Part shown: in pieces, positions 18,224 to 27,358 of the stretch | Layout of the letters: every line of letters begins with the position of its first letter | Numbering within the stretch: the first letter of the stretch is position 1 | From: an uncultured SAR86 cluster bacterium | Lineage (GTDB): Bacteria > Pseudomonadota > Gammaproteobacteria > Magnimaribacterales > AG-339-G14 | Length of the DNA: 64,000 nucleotides | Reading direction: 5' to 3' | NCBI GenBank assembly: GCA_902563105.1 | Contig: CACEVU010000004.1 | Location: 1 to 64,000, forward strand | Position numbers and translations under genes: made by a program | Notes under the pieces: model-generated | Databases searched by the model: none | Told to the model about the DNA's origin: nothing | What the model saw: the letters and a program-made list of their open reading frames with translations, nothing else

Positions 18224-18940
18224 TTAAAACATTTTTAAGGCTTCTTTGAGATTTATTTTATTTTCATAAAGTGAAACTCCACAGATAGCACCAATAATGT
18301 TTGGAATTTTTGAGAGATTTATTAAATCATTCGTATCTTTTACCCCGCCAGAAGCTATTACAGGAAAAGGGGATAATTTTGCAATCTCACTTGTTTCTTT
18401 TAAATTTGGCCCTGATAGCATTCCATCTTTGTTTATATCTGTATATATAATTGACTTAATTGGCAGTTCTTTATATGAGGCGATTAAATCTGAAGCGGAT
18501 AATTTTGAAGCTTCAGTCCAAGCTTCTGCAGCTAAGAAACCATTCACCGCGTCAACGCCCAAAATTATCTGGTTTGGAAAAGCAAGGCATGCTTTTTCAA
18601 ATATCTCTTTATCTTTTATAGCTATACTTCCAAGAATGACGTTGTCGACTCCAGATTTAAAGATAAGCTCTAAAGTATTTAAATCTCTAACTCCGCCTCC
18701 CAATTGAAGATTTACATCTGGAAACTTTTCTTTTATTTCCAAAATATATTTTAGATTTTCTGGTCTTCCTGATTTTGCGCCATCAAGATCAACTAAATGG
18801 AGGTTCTTTGTTCCTTCTTTTATCCAGTGAGTCGCAGCATCAAGCGGCTTCTTGTAATAAATTTTAGTAGAAGATAAATCGCCTTTTTTAAGTCGAACAC
18901 ATTTTCCATTTTGGATGTCAATTGCAGGAATCGGAAGCAT
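18224..18940 (-). CDS. hisA: ProFAR isomerase HisA
   Basis: Opens the ribosyl ring of ProFAR to give PRFAR in histidine synthesis. The 238-aa barrel has the catalytic Asp in [18 protein letters not shown], the phosphate loop QLGGGVRD, the second acid in [15 protein letters not shown], and [11 protein letters not shown]. The start lies 1 nt after the hisH stop, so the genes are tightly coupled. Confidence 0.97.
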   Translation of the reverse strand: MLPIPAIDIQNGKCVRLKKGDLSSTKIYYKKPLDAATHWIKEGTKNLHLVDLDGAKSGRPENLKYILEIKEKFPDVNLQLGGGVRDLNTLELIFKSGVDNVILGSIAIKDKEIFEKACLAFPNQIILGVDAVNGFLAAEAWTEASKLSASDLIASYKELPIKSIIYTDINKDGMLSGPNLKETSEIAKLSPFPVIASGGVKDTNDLINLSKIPNIIGAICGVSLYENKINLKEALKMF

Positions 18941-18941
18941 C

Positions 18942-19550
18942 TCAAACTTTCCAATTAATAAAATTATTTAAAAACTTGAGGCCTAACTTGCCACTTTTTT
19001 CTGGGTGAAATTGTGTTGCAAATATATTTTCTAAAGCTAATGATGAAACAAATTCTTCTCCATAATTTGTTGTAGTGATGCTTGTTCCTGATTGCGAAGC
19101 GATGAAAGAATGCACAAAATAAAAAAACTGCTTATCGGCTATTCCTTCAAAAAGCTCATGATCTTTTTGAAATTTAATATTATTCCAACCCATGTGAGGA
19201 ATTTTAAGATTCTCATTTTGTAAATCAGTGATCCTAGTTATGCACCCATCGATCAAACCTAATCCTTGCTCTTCACTTTCTTCGCTAGACTCAAAGAGTA
19301 TTTGGAGACCCAGGCAAATTCCCAAAAAAGGTTTTGACTTTATTCCTTCTAATAAAGGATTCATCATTTCCTTCTCTTTAAGTTTTCTTACACAAGATCC
19401 CATGGAACCTTGTCCAGGAAAAACAAGCTTATCAATGCCTTTAAATTTTATTGGATCGTCAACTATAGAAACATTTGCACCTAAGGATTTAAGAGCTCTT
19501 GCAACCGAAAATATATTACTTGCGCCATAATCAATTACCCCAAGATTCAT
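18942..19550 (-). CDS. hisH: Imidazole glycerol phosphate synthase subunit HisH
   Basis: Glutaminase half of IGP synthase, feeding ammonia to HisF. A class I glutamine amidotransferase with the nucleophile in FLGICLGLQILFES and the His-Glu pair in ATQFHPEKSG. ATG 19550 (MNLGVIDYGASN) is the conserved N-terminus and lies 4 nt after the hisB stop; the track start at 19586 is inside hisB. The resulting 202 aa is the usual size. Confidence 0.96.
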   Translation of the reverse strand: MNLGVIDYGASNIFSVARALKSLGANVSIVDDPIKFKGIDKLVFPGQGSMGSCVRKLKEKEMMNPLLEGIKSKPFLGICLGLQILFESSEESEEQGLGLIDGCITRITDLQNENLKIPHMGWNNIKFQKDHELFEGIADKQFFYFVHSFIASQSGTSITTTNYGEEFVSSLALENIFATQFHPEKSGKLGLKFLNNFINWKV

Positions 19551-19554
19551 TAAC

Positions 19555-20142
19555 TTAAAGCAGGCCTTTTGTAGAAGGGAGGACATCTCCCTTTGAAGGA
19601 TCTACCATACAGGCTGTTTTAAGCGCCAAAGCAAATGCTTTAAAAATTGTTTCCGCTTGGTGATGAGCATTTTCGCCTTTGAGATTATCAATGTGGACAG
19701 TGGCAAGAGCTTTATTAACGAAACCGTGGAAAAATTCTTTTAACAAACTTAGATCGAAATCGTTAATCGATTCTTTTGTAAAATTAACATTCCAACTTAA
19801 TCCTGGTCTTCCAGAAAAATCTACAACCACCCTCGATAAGGCCTCATCCAAAGGCGCATAAGCAGACCCAAATCTGAAAATACCCTTTTTATCGCCAAGC
19901 GCATTATTAAATGCTTCCCCAAGACTGATGCCTACGTCTTCTACTGTATGATGAGCATCCACTTCTAAGTCCCCTTTTGCATCCAAATCGATGTCGAATC
20001 CACCGTGTTTGGATAGCTGGTCAATCATGTGAACAAAAAAAGGTAGATCTGCTTTTAAATTACTTTCTCCTTTACCATCAAGAGCTAGAGAAAGTTTTAT
20101 TTGTGTTTCTTTGGTATTTCTTTCTAATTCAGCTTTACGCAT
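19555..20142 (-). CDS. hisB: Imidazoleglycerol-phosphate dehydratase HisB
   Basis: Dehydrates IGP to imidazole acetol phosphate using Mn. The 195 aa hold both metal-binding histidine blocks, [20 protein letters not shown] and [19 protein letters not shown]. It is the monofunctional form without the histidinol-phosphatase domain of the enterobacterial protein. It heads the four-gene his run; the 56-nt spacer to divergent mutY must hold both promoters. Confidence 0.97.
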   Translation of the reverse strand: MRKAELERNTKETQIKLSLALDGKGESNLKADLPFFVHMIDQLSKHGGFDIDLDAKGDLEVDAHHTVEDVGISLGEAFNNALGDKKGIFRFGSAYAPLDEALSRVVVDFSGRPGLSWNVNFTKESINDFDLSLLKEFFHGFVNKALATVHIDNLKGENAHHQAETIFKAFALALKTACMVDPSKGDVLPSTKGLL

Positions 20143-20198
20143 CTTAATCCTCTTTCAAAAAGACATTATAGCGGACAGAAATCAGTAAAATAATAAAC

Positions 20199-21212
20199 AT
20201 GAATCAATTTTCAAAAAAAATTATTGATTGGCAAAAAAGCCAAGGAAGAAATAACCTTCCTTGGCAAAAAAAAAGTGCTTATGAGGTTTGGATTTCTGAA
20301 ATTATGCTTCAACAGACTCAAGTTGAAACTGTAATTCCATATTACAAGGCATTCATAAAAACCTTTCCTGAAATAAAAACTTTGGCTGAAAGCTCTGAGG
20401 AACAGGTTATGAGTTTGTGGAGTGGCTTGGGCTATTACTCTAGAGCAAGAAATATTCATAAAACTGCAAAAATAATCTTGAATGAATACAAAGGAAAATT
20501 CCCTCAAGATTTTAAAAATTTAGTTGAGCTGCCGGGAATCGGACCTTCTACAGCAGGAGCAATCCTTTCCCTTGCATTTGAGTTACCTGGAGTAATTTTA
20601 GATGGGAACGTAAAAAGAGTGATTGCTAGGTTTAAAGGCATTACTAATCCAATAGATAATAATAAGACTCAAAAAGAAGTAAAAAGTTTTGCTGAAGAGT
20701 TTTTACCAAAAGACTTATTTAGAGAATATTCTCAAGGAATAATGGATTTAGGTTCTTTATTGTGTAGGCCAAAAAATCCTATATGTAATAGTTGTCCTGT
20801 AAATAAAAATTGTCAGGCTCTAAAGTTAGGCATTCAAGAAAAAATTCCATTAAAAAAAACTGCTAAACCAAAAAAAGAAAAAAAGATTGATTGGTTATTG
20901 ATATCTTCGAAAAACAAAATTTTGCTCAAGCGAAATGATAGTAAGGGCATCTGGAAAAATTTATGGCTATTTCCTGATAAAGATATTTTAAGTAAAGACA
21001 ATATCTCTTTGCTTGAGAAAAAAGAGTCTCTCCCTGAAATTATTCATAATTTGTCTCATCGAAAACTAAATATCTCAACAGTTAAATACCAAATAACGAA
21101 CAAAGATAGATTGAAGATAGACAGATCCAGCTCAGTTTGGGTTAGCAAAGCAGATTCAGTTAAAATGGGAATGCCCAAACCCATTAAAGAGATAATAGAA
21201 AATTATTTATGA
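20199..21212 (+). CDS. mutY: Adenine DNA glycosylase MutY
   Basis: Removes adenine mispaired with 8-oxoguanine. The 337 aa have the catalytic-domain motif VSEIMLQQTQ-like (WISEIMLQQTQVETVIPYY), helix-hairpin-helix LVELPGIGPSTAGAILSLAF with the catalytic Asp in ILDGNVKRVIAR, and the 4Fe-4S loop LCRPKNPICNSCPVNKNC. The C-terminal MutT-like domain (about 230-337) is present. It overlaps yggX by 4 nt (ATGA), the usual pairing in gammaproteobacteria. Confidence 0.95.
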   Translation: MNQFSKKIIDWQKSQGRNNLPWQKKSAYEVWISEIMLQQTQVETVIPYYKAFIKTFPEIKTLAESSEEQVMSLWSGLGYYSRARNIHKTAKIILNEYKGKFPQDFKNLVELPGIGPSTAGAILSLAFELPGVILDGNVKRVIARFKGITNPIDNNKTQKEVKSFAEEFLPKDLFREYSQGIMDLGSLLCRPKNPICNSCPVNKNCQALKLGIQEKIPLKKTAKPKKEKKIDWLLISSKNKILLKRNDSKGIWKNLWLFPDKDILSKDNISLLEKKESLPEIIHNLSHRKLNISTVKYQITNKDRLKIDRSSSVWVSKADSVKMGMPKPIKEIIENYL

Positions 21213-21478
21213 ATACTGTTTTTTGTAGAAAATATCAAAAGGATTTACCTAAGATGGATAGAGCTCCTTTTCCAGGAGAAAAAGGAGAAGAAATTTTTTC
21301 AAGTGTTTCCAAGCAAGCTTGGATGGAATGGCTTCAACAGCAGACAATGCTTGTGAATGAAAAGCAATTAGATTTATCAAAAAAGGAGTCCAGAGATTAT
21401 CTCAGTCAGCAACTTGAGAACTTTTTGAATAATGAATCTTTTGATAAGGCTGAGGGTTTTGTCCCTTTAGATAAATAA
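21209..21478 (+). CDS. yggX: YggX family Fe(II)-trafficking protein
   Basis: Small cytoplasmic protein that protects Fe-S clusters against oxidation. The 89 aa show the family pattern: VFCRKYQKDLPKMDRAPFPGEKGEEIFSSVSKQAW with the conserved cysteine, then EWLQQQTMLVNEKQLDL. The pairing with mutY, itself an Fe-S enzyme, is conserved. Confidence 0.95.
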   Translation: MNTVFCRKYQKDLPKMDRAPFPGEKGEEIFSSVSKQAWMEWLQQQTMLVNEKQLDLSKKESRDYLSQQLENFLNNESFDKAEGFVPLDK

Positions 21479-21521
21479 CTTTATTAGCTTGCTAAATATC
21501 TATAGAATTTGATTTCTTTTT

Positions 21522-21597
21522 GCCCAGATAGCTCAGTCGGTAGAGCAAAGGACTGAAAATCCTTGTGTCGGTGGTTCGATTCCACCTCTGGGCACCA
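21522..21597 (+). tRNA. tRNA-Phe (GAA)
   Basis: A 76-nt cloverleaf: acceptor arm GCCCAGA/TCTGGGC, D arm GCTC...GAGC, anticodon arm AAGGA-CTGAAAA-TCCTT with anticodon GAA, T arm GGTGG-TTCGATT-CCACC, and an encoded 3' CCA. It closely follows the E. coli tRNA-Phe pattern. It lies 43 nt after yggX and ends 7 nt before the stop codon of the convergent FN3 gene. Confidence 0.97.
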
Positions 21598-21604
21598 CCT
21601 ACAT

Positions 21605-22819
21605 TTAGCAAGAAGGAGGACAAGATGGATTATCTATGACATCGTTCACATTAATTATGAATTGATAGTCAGCAGACATTTTGTTTCCATTTAGATCTTC
21701 TATCCAATCTTTATTTACAGTTACAGTAATGTTGTTTTGGTTTGCATCATATCTTTGTGCACTTCCTCTACCTGCTGAACCAAAGATATTTAATTTAATT
21801 GCACCATCTATATTTCCTAGAATTGCTTCTCTATTATTTCCATCAATAAAAATAGTTAGAGTAACTGGCCCTCCTGATGAAAGACACATTACTGGTTGAG
21901 TAATATTACTATCTGTAGGACATACAATTTTTATTTCTTCGGAAAATGATATGGTCTGCGATGCTTGACGACTCATTGTTCCATTATTAGGAGGAACTGT
22001 TGAAACGACTGTAGGCGGTATACTGTCCAAAGTTGCAACAACAACGTTAGACTGATTTGAGTCACCATTTTGATTGTAAGATTTAATAAAGTAATTAGCC
22101 GTTTCACCCTCATTTAAAGTTGTATCTGTATAAGTTGAAGCTGTTTGCGTTGAAACCAACTGAAAATCACTTTCTCCAGATTTTTTCCTATACACTTTAA
22201 ATCCAGATTCATCCTCACTTGAATCAGTCCATGACACTGAAATAAATGTTTGATTATTTGTTGCTGCAGGAGCTGTGGGTGCTGAAGGAACAGATGTAGT
22301 CGAATCACAAGAAATGAAATTTGCGTATTGCGAGGCTGTATCAGCATAAGTTAGTTCAAATCTTGATTTGCTAATCAAATCTAAATCCCACACCATTCCC
22401 TTAGAGTCTGAATCTCTTTTTATTATTAAATGATTATTTAATAAAACATACTGTCCAATAAAACCTGATGAATTTGACCAGTTGAAGGGATTTGGATTTG
22501 AAGTAGAAATGGAATAAGGATTTTCTAAGCTTTTTAAGGATGATGAAGCAGATAAATTTAGTTGAGCATCATTAACTTTGTAAAGAAATCCATCTTGAGT
22601 CCAACCAGACAAGCTATTTGAAGATATGGAATTACAGTTCCATACACCTACCAAATCTTCATCTTTAATAGTTCCACTTACCCTTTCAATGGTATCGAAA
22701 ATTTGATTAAAAACAGAAGCAGACAATACATCGCCATCTTTAAAATCATCTGCAATTTTAAGTTCAGCTGAATGTAGCATATTCATAAACAGAATAAAAA
22801 ATACTAATTTAGTTTTCAA
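21605..22819 (-). CDS. Secreted FN3 / Ig-like domain protein
   Basis: 404 aa with an N-terminal signal peptide (MKTKLVFFILFMNMLHSA). After it comes FKDGDVLSASVFNQIFDTIE, a short motif seen in secreted and fibre-like proteins, then a domain of unknown type with two cysteines (to about 180), a fibronectin type III domain (about 187-262, PSAPTAPAATNNQTFISVSWTDSSEDESGFKVYRK) and a C-terminal Big_5-like Ig domain (PPTVVSTVPPNNGTMS...). The role is unknown; surface attachment or binding is a guess. Start is TTG 22819 with GGAG 9 nt upstream, overlapping the stop of the small lipoprotein gene. Confidence 0.75.
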   Translation of the reverse strand: MKTKLVFFILFMNMLHSAELKIADDFKDGDVLSASVFNQIFDTIERVSGTIKDEDLVGVWNCNSISSNSLSGWTQDGFLYKVNDAQLNLSASSSLKSLENPYSISTSNPNPFNWSNSSGFIGQYVLLNNHLIIKRDSDSKGMVWDLDLISKSRFELTYADTASQYANFISCDSTTSVPSAPTAPAATNNQTFISVSWTDSSEDESGFKVYRKKSGESDFQLVSTQTASTYTDTTLNEGETANYFIKSYNQNGDSNQSNVVVATLDSIPPTVVSTVPPNNGTMSRQASQTISFSEEIKIVCPTDSNITQPVMCLSSGGPVTLTIFIDGNNREAILGNIDGAIKLNIFGSAGRGSAQRYDANQNNITVTVNKDWIEDLNGNKMSADYQFIINVNDVIDNPSCPPSC

Positions 22820-22973
22820 ATCTACATTCTCCTATTTTGCAATCTCCAAATCTATTCAATGCTGTTGACTGCAAATTTTGGTTATTCCCTAAAGAATTAT
22901 CTACTGTAGTTATCTTAGATCCTGATCCGCAGGAAACTAAAGCTATTATCACAAATATACGTAAAACATTCAT
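22809..22973 (-). CDS. Small predicted lipoprotein (54 aa), not in ORF track
   Basis: Below the length cut of the ORF track. ATG 22973 gives a short hydrophobic leader MNVLRIFVIIALVSC with a lipobox (LVSC) and a mature peptide of only 40 residues, CGSGSKITTVDNSLG...CKIGECRFEN, with three cysteines in all. Both ends overlap neighbours: the start forms ATGA with the DUF4345 stop, and the stop lies in TTGAAAACTAA, where the FN3 gene starts at TTG. This three-gene coupling is the main evidence that it is real. Function unknown; it resembles small entericidin-like lipoproteins only in size. Confidence 0.7.
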   Translation of the reverse strand: MNVLRIFVIIALVSCGSGSKITTVDNSLGNNQNLQSTALNRFGDCKIGECRFEN

Positions 22974-23353
22974 CTTGCGGGTCTCAGTTTTAACATATAA
23001 AAAGTAATGCCTGCTGCTAGAAACTCAAAAATCATAAAGAAAACAAAGATCGTATCTGGCATTCCATCTAGAACCATACTCAGGGCTCTTCCTAAACCAA
23101 TACCAAGCATAAAAACAAACATACACCACAAAGCTGGTATGGTTAAACTTTTAATAAAAGCTCCTAAAATCCATAACAACACACAGCCAATATATAGACC
23201 CATTACAGCTCTGAAGATATTGGATAAGTTTTTGTCTGCTACTTCAATTCCATAAAGAACTGGTAGAAACTCTTTTGGATTTAATCCGTATCCCAAAGCC
23301 GCTGGAAATACTCCGATAGAAATAAATAATAAAAAATACGATTCTTTAGTCAT
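22970..23353 (-). CDS. DUF4345-like four-helix membrane protein
   Basis: 127 aa, with four predicted membrane helices. The pattern YGIEVADKNLSNIFRAVMGLYIGCVLLWILGA and the later FMLGIGLGRALSMVLDGMPD are characteristic of the DUF4345 family, whose role is unknown. ATG 23353 follows an AGGTAACC stretch. It is the first gene of a coupled trio (membrane protein, lipoprotein, secreted FN3 protein). The 100-nt divergent spacer to the CoA-transferase gene should contain its promoter. Confidence 0.75.
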   Translation of the reverse strand: MTKESYFLLFISIGVFPAALGYGLNPKEFLPVLYGIEVADKNLSNIFRAVMGLYIGCVLLWILGAFIKSLTIPALWCMFVFMLGIGLGRALSMVLDGMPDTIFVFFMIFEFLAAGITFYMLKLRPAR

Positions 23354-23453
23354 GGTTACCTTTTTACGTTGAATTTTTAAAAATTACTACAGTTTAAAAA
23401 TTAATAATAAAACTTTTCTGCAATGTGTGCGCATCCTTGTGTAATATTTATCC

Positions 23454-24680
23454 ATGTCTGAAAAATTACTTTTGGAAGGTTTAAAAGTCATTGATGCGGG
23501 AAGTTTTATTGCAGGGCCTGTATCAACCACAATCCTTTCTGATTTTGGTGCAGAAGTCATCAAGATTGAACCGCCAAAAGTTGGTGATAGCTTAAGACAT
23601 TTAATTGCTCGAACAAAAAGAGTAAATCCTGTTTCCGATAAGGACTATTGTTGGCATTTAACTTCAAGAAACAAAAAAAGTTTAGCCTTAAATCTTGGAG
23701 ACCCAAAAGGACAAAAGATTTTGCAAGAACTGGTAAAAATTTCTGATGTATTTGTAACCAATATGCCCCAAAGAATAAGGGAAAAATTGAAAATTAATGC
23801 CTCAGACTTACTCCCTTTGAACGAGAGACTTATCTATGGATCTTTGACTGGCTATGGTGAAGATGGTCCGGACTCTCACAGAACTGCCTTTGATACGATG
23901 GCTTGGTGGGCAAGAAGTGGTTTGATGGATATCGTAAGACCATCAGATAACTCTACTCCAGGGATGCCGCCTATAGGTATGGGAGATCAGCCTACTGGAG
24001 TATCTTTATTTGCAAGCATCATGACGGCTCTTTATAGACGAGAAAAAACAGGCAAAGGTGGAGAGGTTAATACTTCTTTGATGGCTAATGGCGCATGGTC
24101 AAACGGTTCGTTTATTCAAGCTGCGCTTTTTGATGCTGATTTTCCAAAGAGACAGACTGAAGTTATTCCACACCCTTTTGGCGGAAGATATGAAACTAAA
24201 GATGGCAGATATCTTTTATTGGCAATCATTGATGCGGCTAAAGAATGGCCAAAATTATTAAAAGCTCTCGATATAGAATATTTCAATAACGATGAGAGAT
24301 TTTCATCCTTTCAAAAAATGAACGAAAATCATCAAGAGCTTTATAAGGAACTTGAAAAAATCTTTAAGCAATATGACATGAATGAAATAGTTGAAAAATT
24401 AAGATTCTCTGAAGTTACCTTTGGAATTCTTAGTAAGTCTACGGATCATAAAAAAGACGAACAATTTCTCAAAAGTGAGGTATTGGTTAACTTTTCAAAG
24501 GACAGTTTTGAAACAGAAAATTTAACAGTTAATAGTCCAGTATTTCTTAAAGACGAACCCAAAAAAACCCCCTCCAGAGGTCCTAACTTGGGAGAGCATT
24601 CCAAAGAAATTCTTTCTGACATTGGTATAGATTCTAACGAAATCAACAAGCTTAAAGAAGATGGGATTATAGATTTTTAG
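23454..24680 (+). CDS. CaiB/BaiF family CoA-transferase
   Basis: Class III CoA-transferase moving CoA between carboxylic acids. The 408 aa have the conserved N-terminus LEGLKVIDAGSFIAGPVSTTILSDFGAEVIKIEPPKVGD, the RNKKSLALNLGDPKGQ block, the catalytic Asp in AFDTMAWWARSGLMD, and the KTGKGGEVNTSLMANG segment. The donor and acceptor acids cannot be told. No acyl-CoA dehydrogenase is next to it; the crotonase at 59272 is the only other acyl-CoA enzyme in the window. Confidence 0.9.
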   Translation: MSEKLLLEGLKVIDAGSFIAGPVSTTILSDFGAEVIKIEPPKVGDSLRHLIARTKRVNPVSDKDYCWHLTSRNKKSLALNLGDPKGQKILQELVKISDVFVTNMPQRIREKLKINASDLLPLNERLIYGSLTGYGEDGPDSHRTAFDTMAWWARSGLMDIVRPSDNSTPGMPPIGMGDQPTGVSLFASIMTALYRREKTGKGGEVNTSLMANGAWSNGSFIQAALFDADFPKRQTEVIPHPFGGRYETKDGRYLLLAIIDAAKEWPKLLKALDIEYFNNDERFSSFQKMNENHQELYKELEKIFKQYDMNEIVEKLRFSEVTFGILSKSTDHKKDEQFLKSEVLVNFSKDSFETENLTVNSPVFLKDEPKKTPSRGPNLGEHSKEILSDIGIDSNEINKLKEDGIIDF

Positions 24681-24714
24681 AAACTAGAGAAAGAATTTAT
24701 AAAAAAAACTAGAA

Positions 24715-24720
24715 TATAAT
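24715..24720 (+). promoter_or_regulatory. Probable -10 element (TATAAT) of the YqhA-like gene
   Basis: A perfect TATAAT lies 20 nt before ATG 24740, with AGGGGAAA as ribosome site. No good -35 hexamer is seen 16-18 nt upstream (the region is AGAATT-like), so strength is uncertain. Confidence 0.4.
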
Positions 24721-24739
24721 ATTCAAAACAGGGGAAATA

Positions 24740-25267
24740 ATGAGAACAATAGAAAATCTGTTAGAGGGTCTAATCTATGCCAGCAGGTGGCTTTTAGCAC
24801 CCATTTATATGATTTTGTGTCTTTGTTTGGCACTGATCGCCATAACTACAGTTCAACACTTCATACAATATGCTCCAGGTTTGATGAGCATGAAGCTAAA
24901 AGAAGTTCTTTTATTTGTTCTGCAAGTGGTGGATCTAGCCTTAATAGCTAACCTTGTTGTGATGATTATTTTTTCCGGTTACGAAAACTTTATTTCTAAA
25001 ATTGATGTAGCAAAAGATGACAGAGATAGACCGGATTGGATGGGCTCGGTTGATTTTAGCGATCTAAAAATTAAACTGGTTGCCTCAATTTTGGCCATAT
25101 CTGGTATTGGACTGCTTGAAACCTTTCTTAAAATAGCCGGTTCGGGCGATGTTGCGGTGAGCGAAGTAGAGATAAAGTGGATGGTTATCATTCACATCAT
25201 TTTTATAATCTCTGGATTGCTTTTAGCGATGATGGATTATGTAGCCCATCGAAGCAGCAAACATTAG
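24740..25267 (+). CDS. UPF0114 (YqhA-like) inner membrane protein
   Basis: 175-aa membrane protein with four hydrophobic segments. It matches UPF0114: an N-terminal ENLLEGLIYASRWLLAPIYMILCLCLALI, LLFVLQVVDLALIANLVVMIIFSGYENFIS, and KIKLVASILAISGIGLLETFL. Function is unknown in this family. It converges with the VTT-domain gene, with 3 nt between stops. Confidence 0.87.
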   Translation: MRTIENLLEGLIYASRWLLAPIYMILCLCLALIAITTVQHFIQYAPGLMSMKLKEVLLFVLQVVDLALIANLVVMIIFSGYENFISKIDVAKDDRDRPDWMGSVDFSDLKIKLVASILAISGIGLLETFLKIAGSGDVAVSEVEIKWMVIIHIIFIISGLLLAMMDYVAHRSSKH

Positions 25268-25270
25268 TTT

Positions 25271-25906
25271 TTAAAAATATCTTTTAGCTACAAGCCAGAA
25301 CAAAAGAGGTATAACTGCAATGCCGATAAAAACTAACGAAGCGGACTGGTTTGTAATAGCAGCTGTTGCAATAAATGCATAAACCACTGAAACTAATAAA
25401 TTACTTAAGATCATTACTAATAGAAAAGTGACCGTTTTCATGCCGGCTAATCCCGCGGCTACGGTAGATATTTCGGCAAAAGCTGGTGCTGGTCTAGCAA
25501 TCAATAAAATACCTATGCCAAATTTTTTTGAGATTTCTTCAGACCTTTCCAAATCCTCTTTACTTAGAAGTTTCATAGCAAAAGGCTTGGCCGCATACTT
25601 TCCAATTGCAAATCCTACTAAAGAACCTAACGTAAGGCCTATCCATATAATGGGAATAGAGAGATAAAAACCCAAAATTGCACCGGCTAAAGTATTTGTT
25701 AAACCGTTTGGAACTGGTAAAAAAACGTCTGCTGTGAGAGCAGAGATTACTAAAATAGAGTTAAAAATTTTATTTTCTCCACTCCAGTTTGTAAGTTCTT
25801 TTGAAATATCTTCTAAAGACGAATCAAGTAATGATAGTGGTAATAAAATCGTCGTAAGGAAAATAATAACAAAGCCAAAAAACTTAAAAAAAGTTAGTAC
25901 TTTCAT
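25271..25906 (-). CDS. VTT-domain (DedA-like) membrane protein
   Basis: 211-aa protein of the SNARE-associated/VTT superfamily, several of whose members move lipids across membranes. Visible features are the amphipathic region VFLPVPNGLTNTLAGAILGFYLSIPIIWIGLTLGSLVGFAIGKYAA and the signature RPAPAFAEISTVAAGLAGM, in which Arg and Pro are conserved. The family assignment is firm, the cargo is unknown. It starts 112 nt from divergent P450. Confidence 0.82.
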   Translation of the reverse strand: MKVLTFFKFFGFVIIFLTTILLPLSLLDSSLEDISKELTNWSGENKIFNSILVISALTADVFLPVPNGLTNTLAGAILGFYLSIPIIWIGLTLGSLVGFAIGKYAAKPFAMKLLSKEDLERSEEISKKFGIGILLIARPAPAFAEISTVAAGLAGMKTVTFLLVMILSNLLVSVVYAFIATAAITNQSASLVFIGIAVIPLLFWLVAKRYF

Positions 25907-26018
25907 GTGATTAGTTTATCTATAAAAATTACGCTCAAGTAAAAAAACTTTATACAAGAAATTCTTAACACTGTGACCTTGATAAATTAACTTTTCTGCT
26001 GGAGAATTTGTTAGTTCA

Positions 26019-27317
26019 ATGAAATTATTTTCTAAATTAAAGAGCTCTTTCCTTTTAACTGCTTACAAATTAGTTGTAGGTTTCGAGCGTTTATTTAACA
26101 AAGGAGTCGTCTTGGATTTCTTATCAAATGACTTTGTAGAAAATCCTTACAAAACTTATAACTCCATGAGAGCCCACAAACCTATTCTTTTTTCACAAAT
26201 AACTCGTCTGCATTGGGTAACTAAAATGGAATATGCTCAAGAAATGTTAAGAGATAAAAGATTTAGTGTAGATGATAGAAAATATCCCATTGCAGAAAGG
26301 CGACGAAAAGAATTAAAAAAAGCTGGTCGAGAAATTGTTTTAGAACAATTTGAAAATCCAAGCATGTTGAAACTTGATCCTCCAGATCACTCTAGAATAA
26401 GAAAGTTAGTTCAGTATGGTTTCACAAATAGATACATCACGTCTTTAGAGCCTGAAATAAAAAAAGTTATAGAAGACTGTCTAGATAAAATCCACAACCA
26501 AGACACATTCGATCTCATTGATGATTTAGCGAAACCTCTTCCGGCAATTGTAATAGCGAAAATGATGGGGCTACCAGATCAAGATTTAGATAAATTTCAG
26601 GCTTGGTCAGAGGATCTTCTTCTTGGGGTTGGTGGAATTGGAACTACAAAAGAAGATATAAAAAAATCTGGAGATGCTTATGAAGCGTTAATTACATATT
26701 TTGAAAAAATTATCCTATCTAGAAAAGATTCTCCAGGAGATGACTTTATAGGCAAACTTATTCAAGCAGAAGAAGAAGGAGATAAATTAAATATCAAAGA
26801 GATGTATGGTACTTGCCTGCTTCTTTTGATCGCTGGCCACGAAACAACGACACGTCTTATTGGCAATGGTATGTTTACTTTGTTCAAACATCCCGAACAA
26901 TTCGATGAATTGAGGAAAGATTATGGTCTTATTCCTAACGCTATTGAAGAGATGCTTCGATATGAACCTCCCGTTCATGCAACAGTAAGATTCGCAAGTG
27001 ACGATATGTCATATGCTGGAAAAGAATATAAAAGGGGTACCCCTTTCGCTGTAAGCATTGCAGGAGCCAATAGAGATCCTGAAGCAAATACAAATCCTGA
27101 AGAATTTAATATTTTTAGAGATGATATAAAGCATATATCTTTTGGTTACGGTCCTCACATGTGTATAGGTGCTTCTTTAGCAAGAATAGAATCTAGGATA
27201 GCTTTTGAAATTCTTTTTGAAAGATTTCCTAAGCTTGAACTTTTAGATGTAAATCCACAATGGGGAAAAAATTTAATTTTCAGAGGTTTCAATGACCTCA
27301 AACTAAAAGCAAGTTAA
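26019..27317 (+). CDS. Cytochrome P450
   Basis: Soluble bacterial heme monooxygenase of 432 aa. The diagnostic parts are all there: DPPDHSRIRKLVQYGFT, the I-helix LLIAGHETTTRLIGNG with the acid-alcohol pair (ET), the K-helix ExxR in EEMLRYEPP, the VRFASDDMSYAGKEYKRGT segment, and the heme-Cys loop FGYGPHMCIGASLAR. The substrate is unknown. No ferredoxin or ferredoxin reductase is adjacent, so redox partners must come from elsewhere. It ends at a strong bidirectional terminator shared with the TonB-dependent receptor gene. Confidence 0.95.
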   Translation: MKLFSKLKSSFLLTAYKLVVGFERLFNKGVVLDFLSNDFVENPYKTYNSMRAHKPILFSQITRLHWVTKMEYAQEMLRDKRFSVDDRKYPIAERRRKELKKAGREIVLEQFENPSMLKLDPPDHSRIRKLVQYGFTNRYITSLEPEIKKVIEDCLDKIHNQDTFDLIDDLAKPLPAIVIAKMMGLPDQDLDKFQAWSEDLLLGVGGIGTTKEDIKKSGDAYEALITYFEKIILSRKDSPGDDFIGKLIQAEEEGDKLNIKEMYGTCLLLLIAGHETTTRLIGNGMFTLFKHPEQFDELRKDYGLIPNAIEEMLRYEPPVHATVRFASDDMSYAGKEYKRGTPFAVSIAGANRDPEANTNPEEFNIFRDDIKHISFGYGPHMCIGASLARIESRIAFEILFERFPKLELLDVNPQWGKNLIFRGFNDLKLKAS

Positions 27318-27348
27318 AAAAAAGGCGCCTTGAAGGCGCCTTTTTTTT
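27316..27348. terminator. Bidirectional intrinsic terminator
   Basis: A8-GGCGCC-TTGAA-GGCGCC-T8. The stem plus A and T tracts work in both directions, ending the P450 transcript on the plus strand and the TonB-dependent receptor transcript on the minus strand. It is the only fully canonical intrinsic terminator I found between genes in this window. Confidence 0.93.
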
Positions 27349-27358
27349 GTAAAGACCT

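Noticed and set aside
27316-27348. GGCGCC palindromes as a mobile-element or repeat footprint
   Set aside because: They are fully explained as the stem of a bidirectional terminator.
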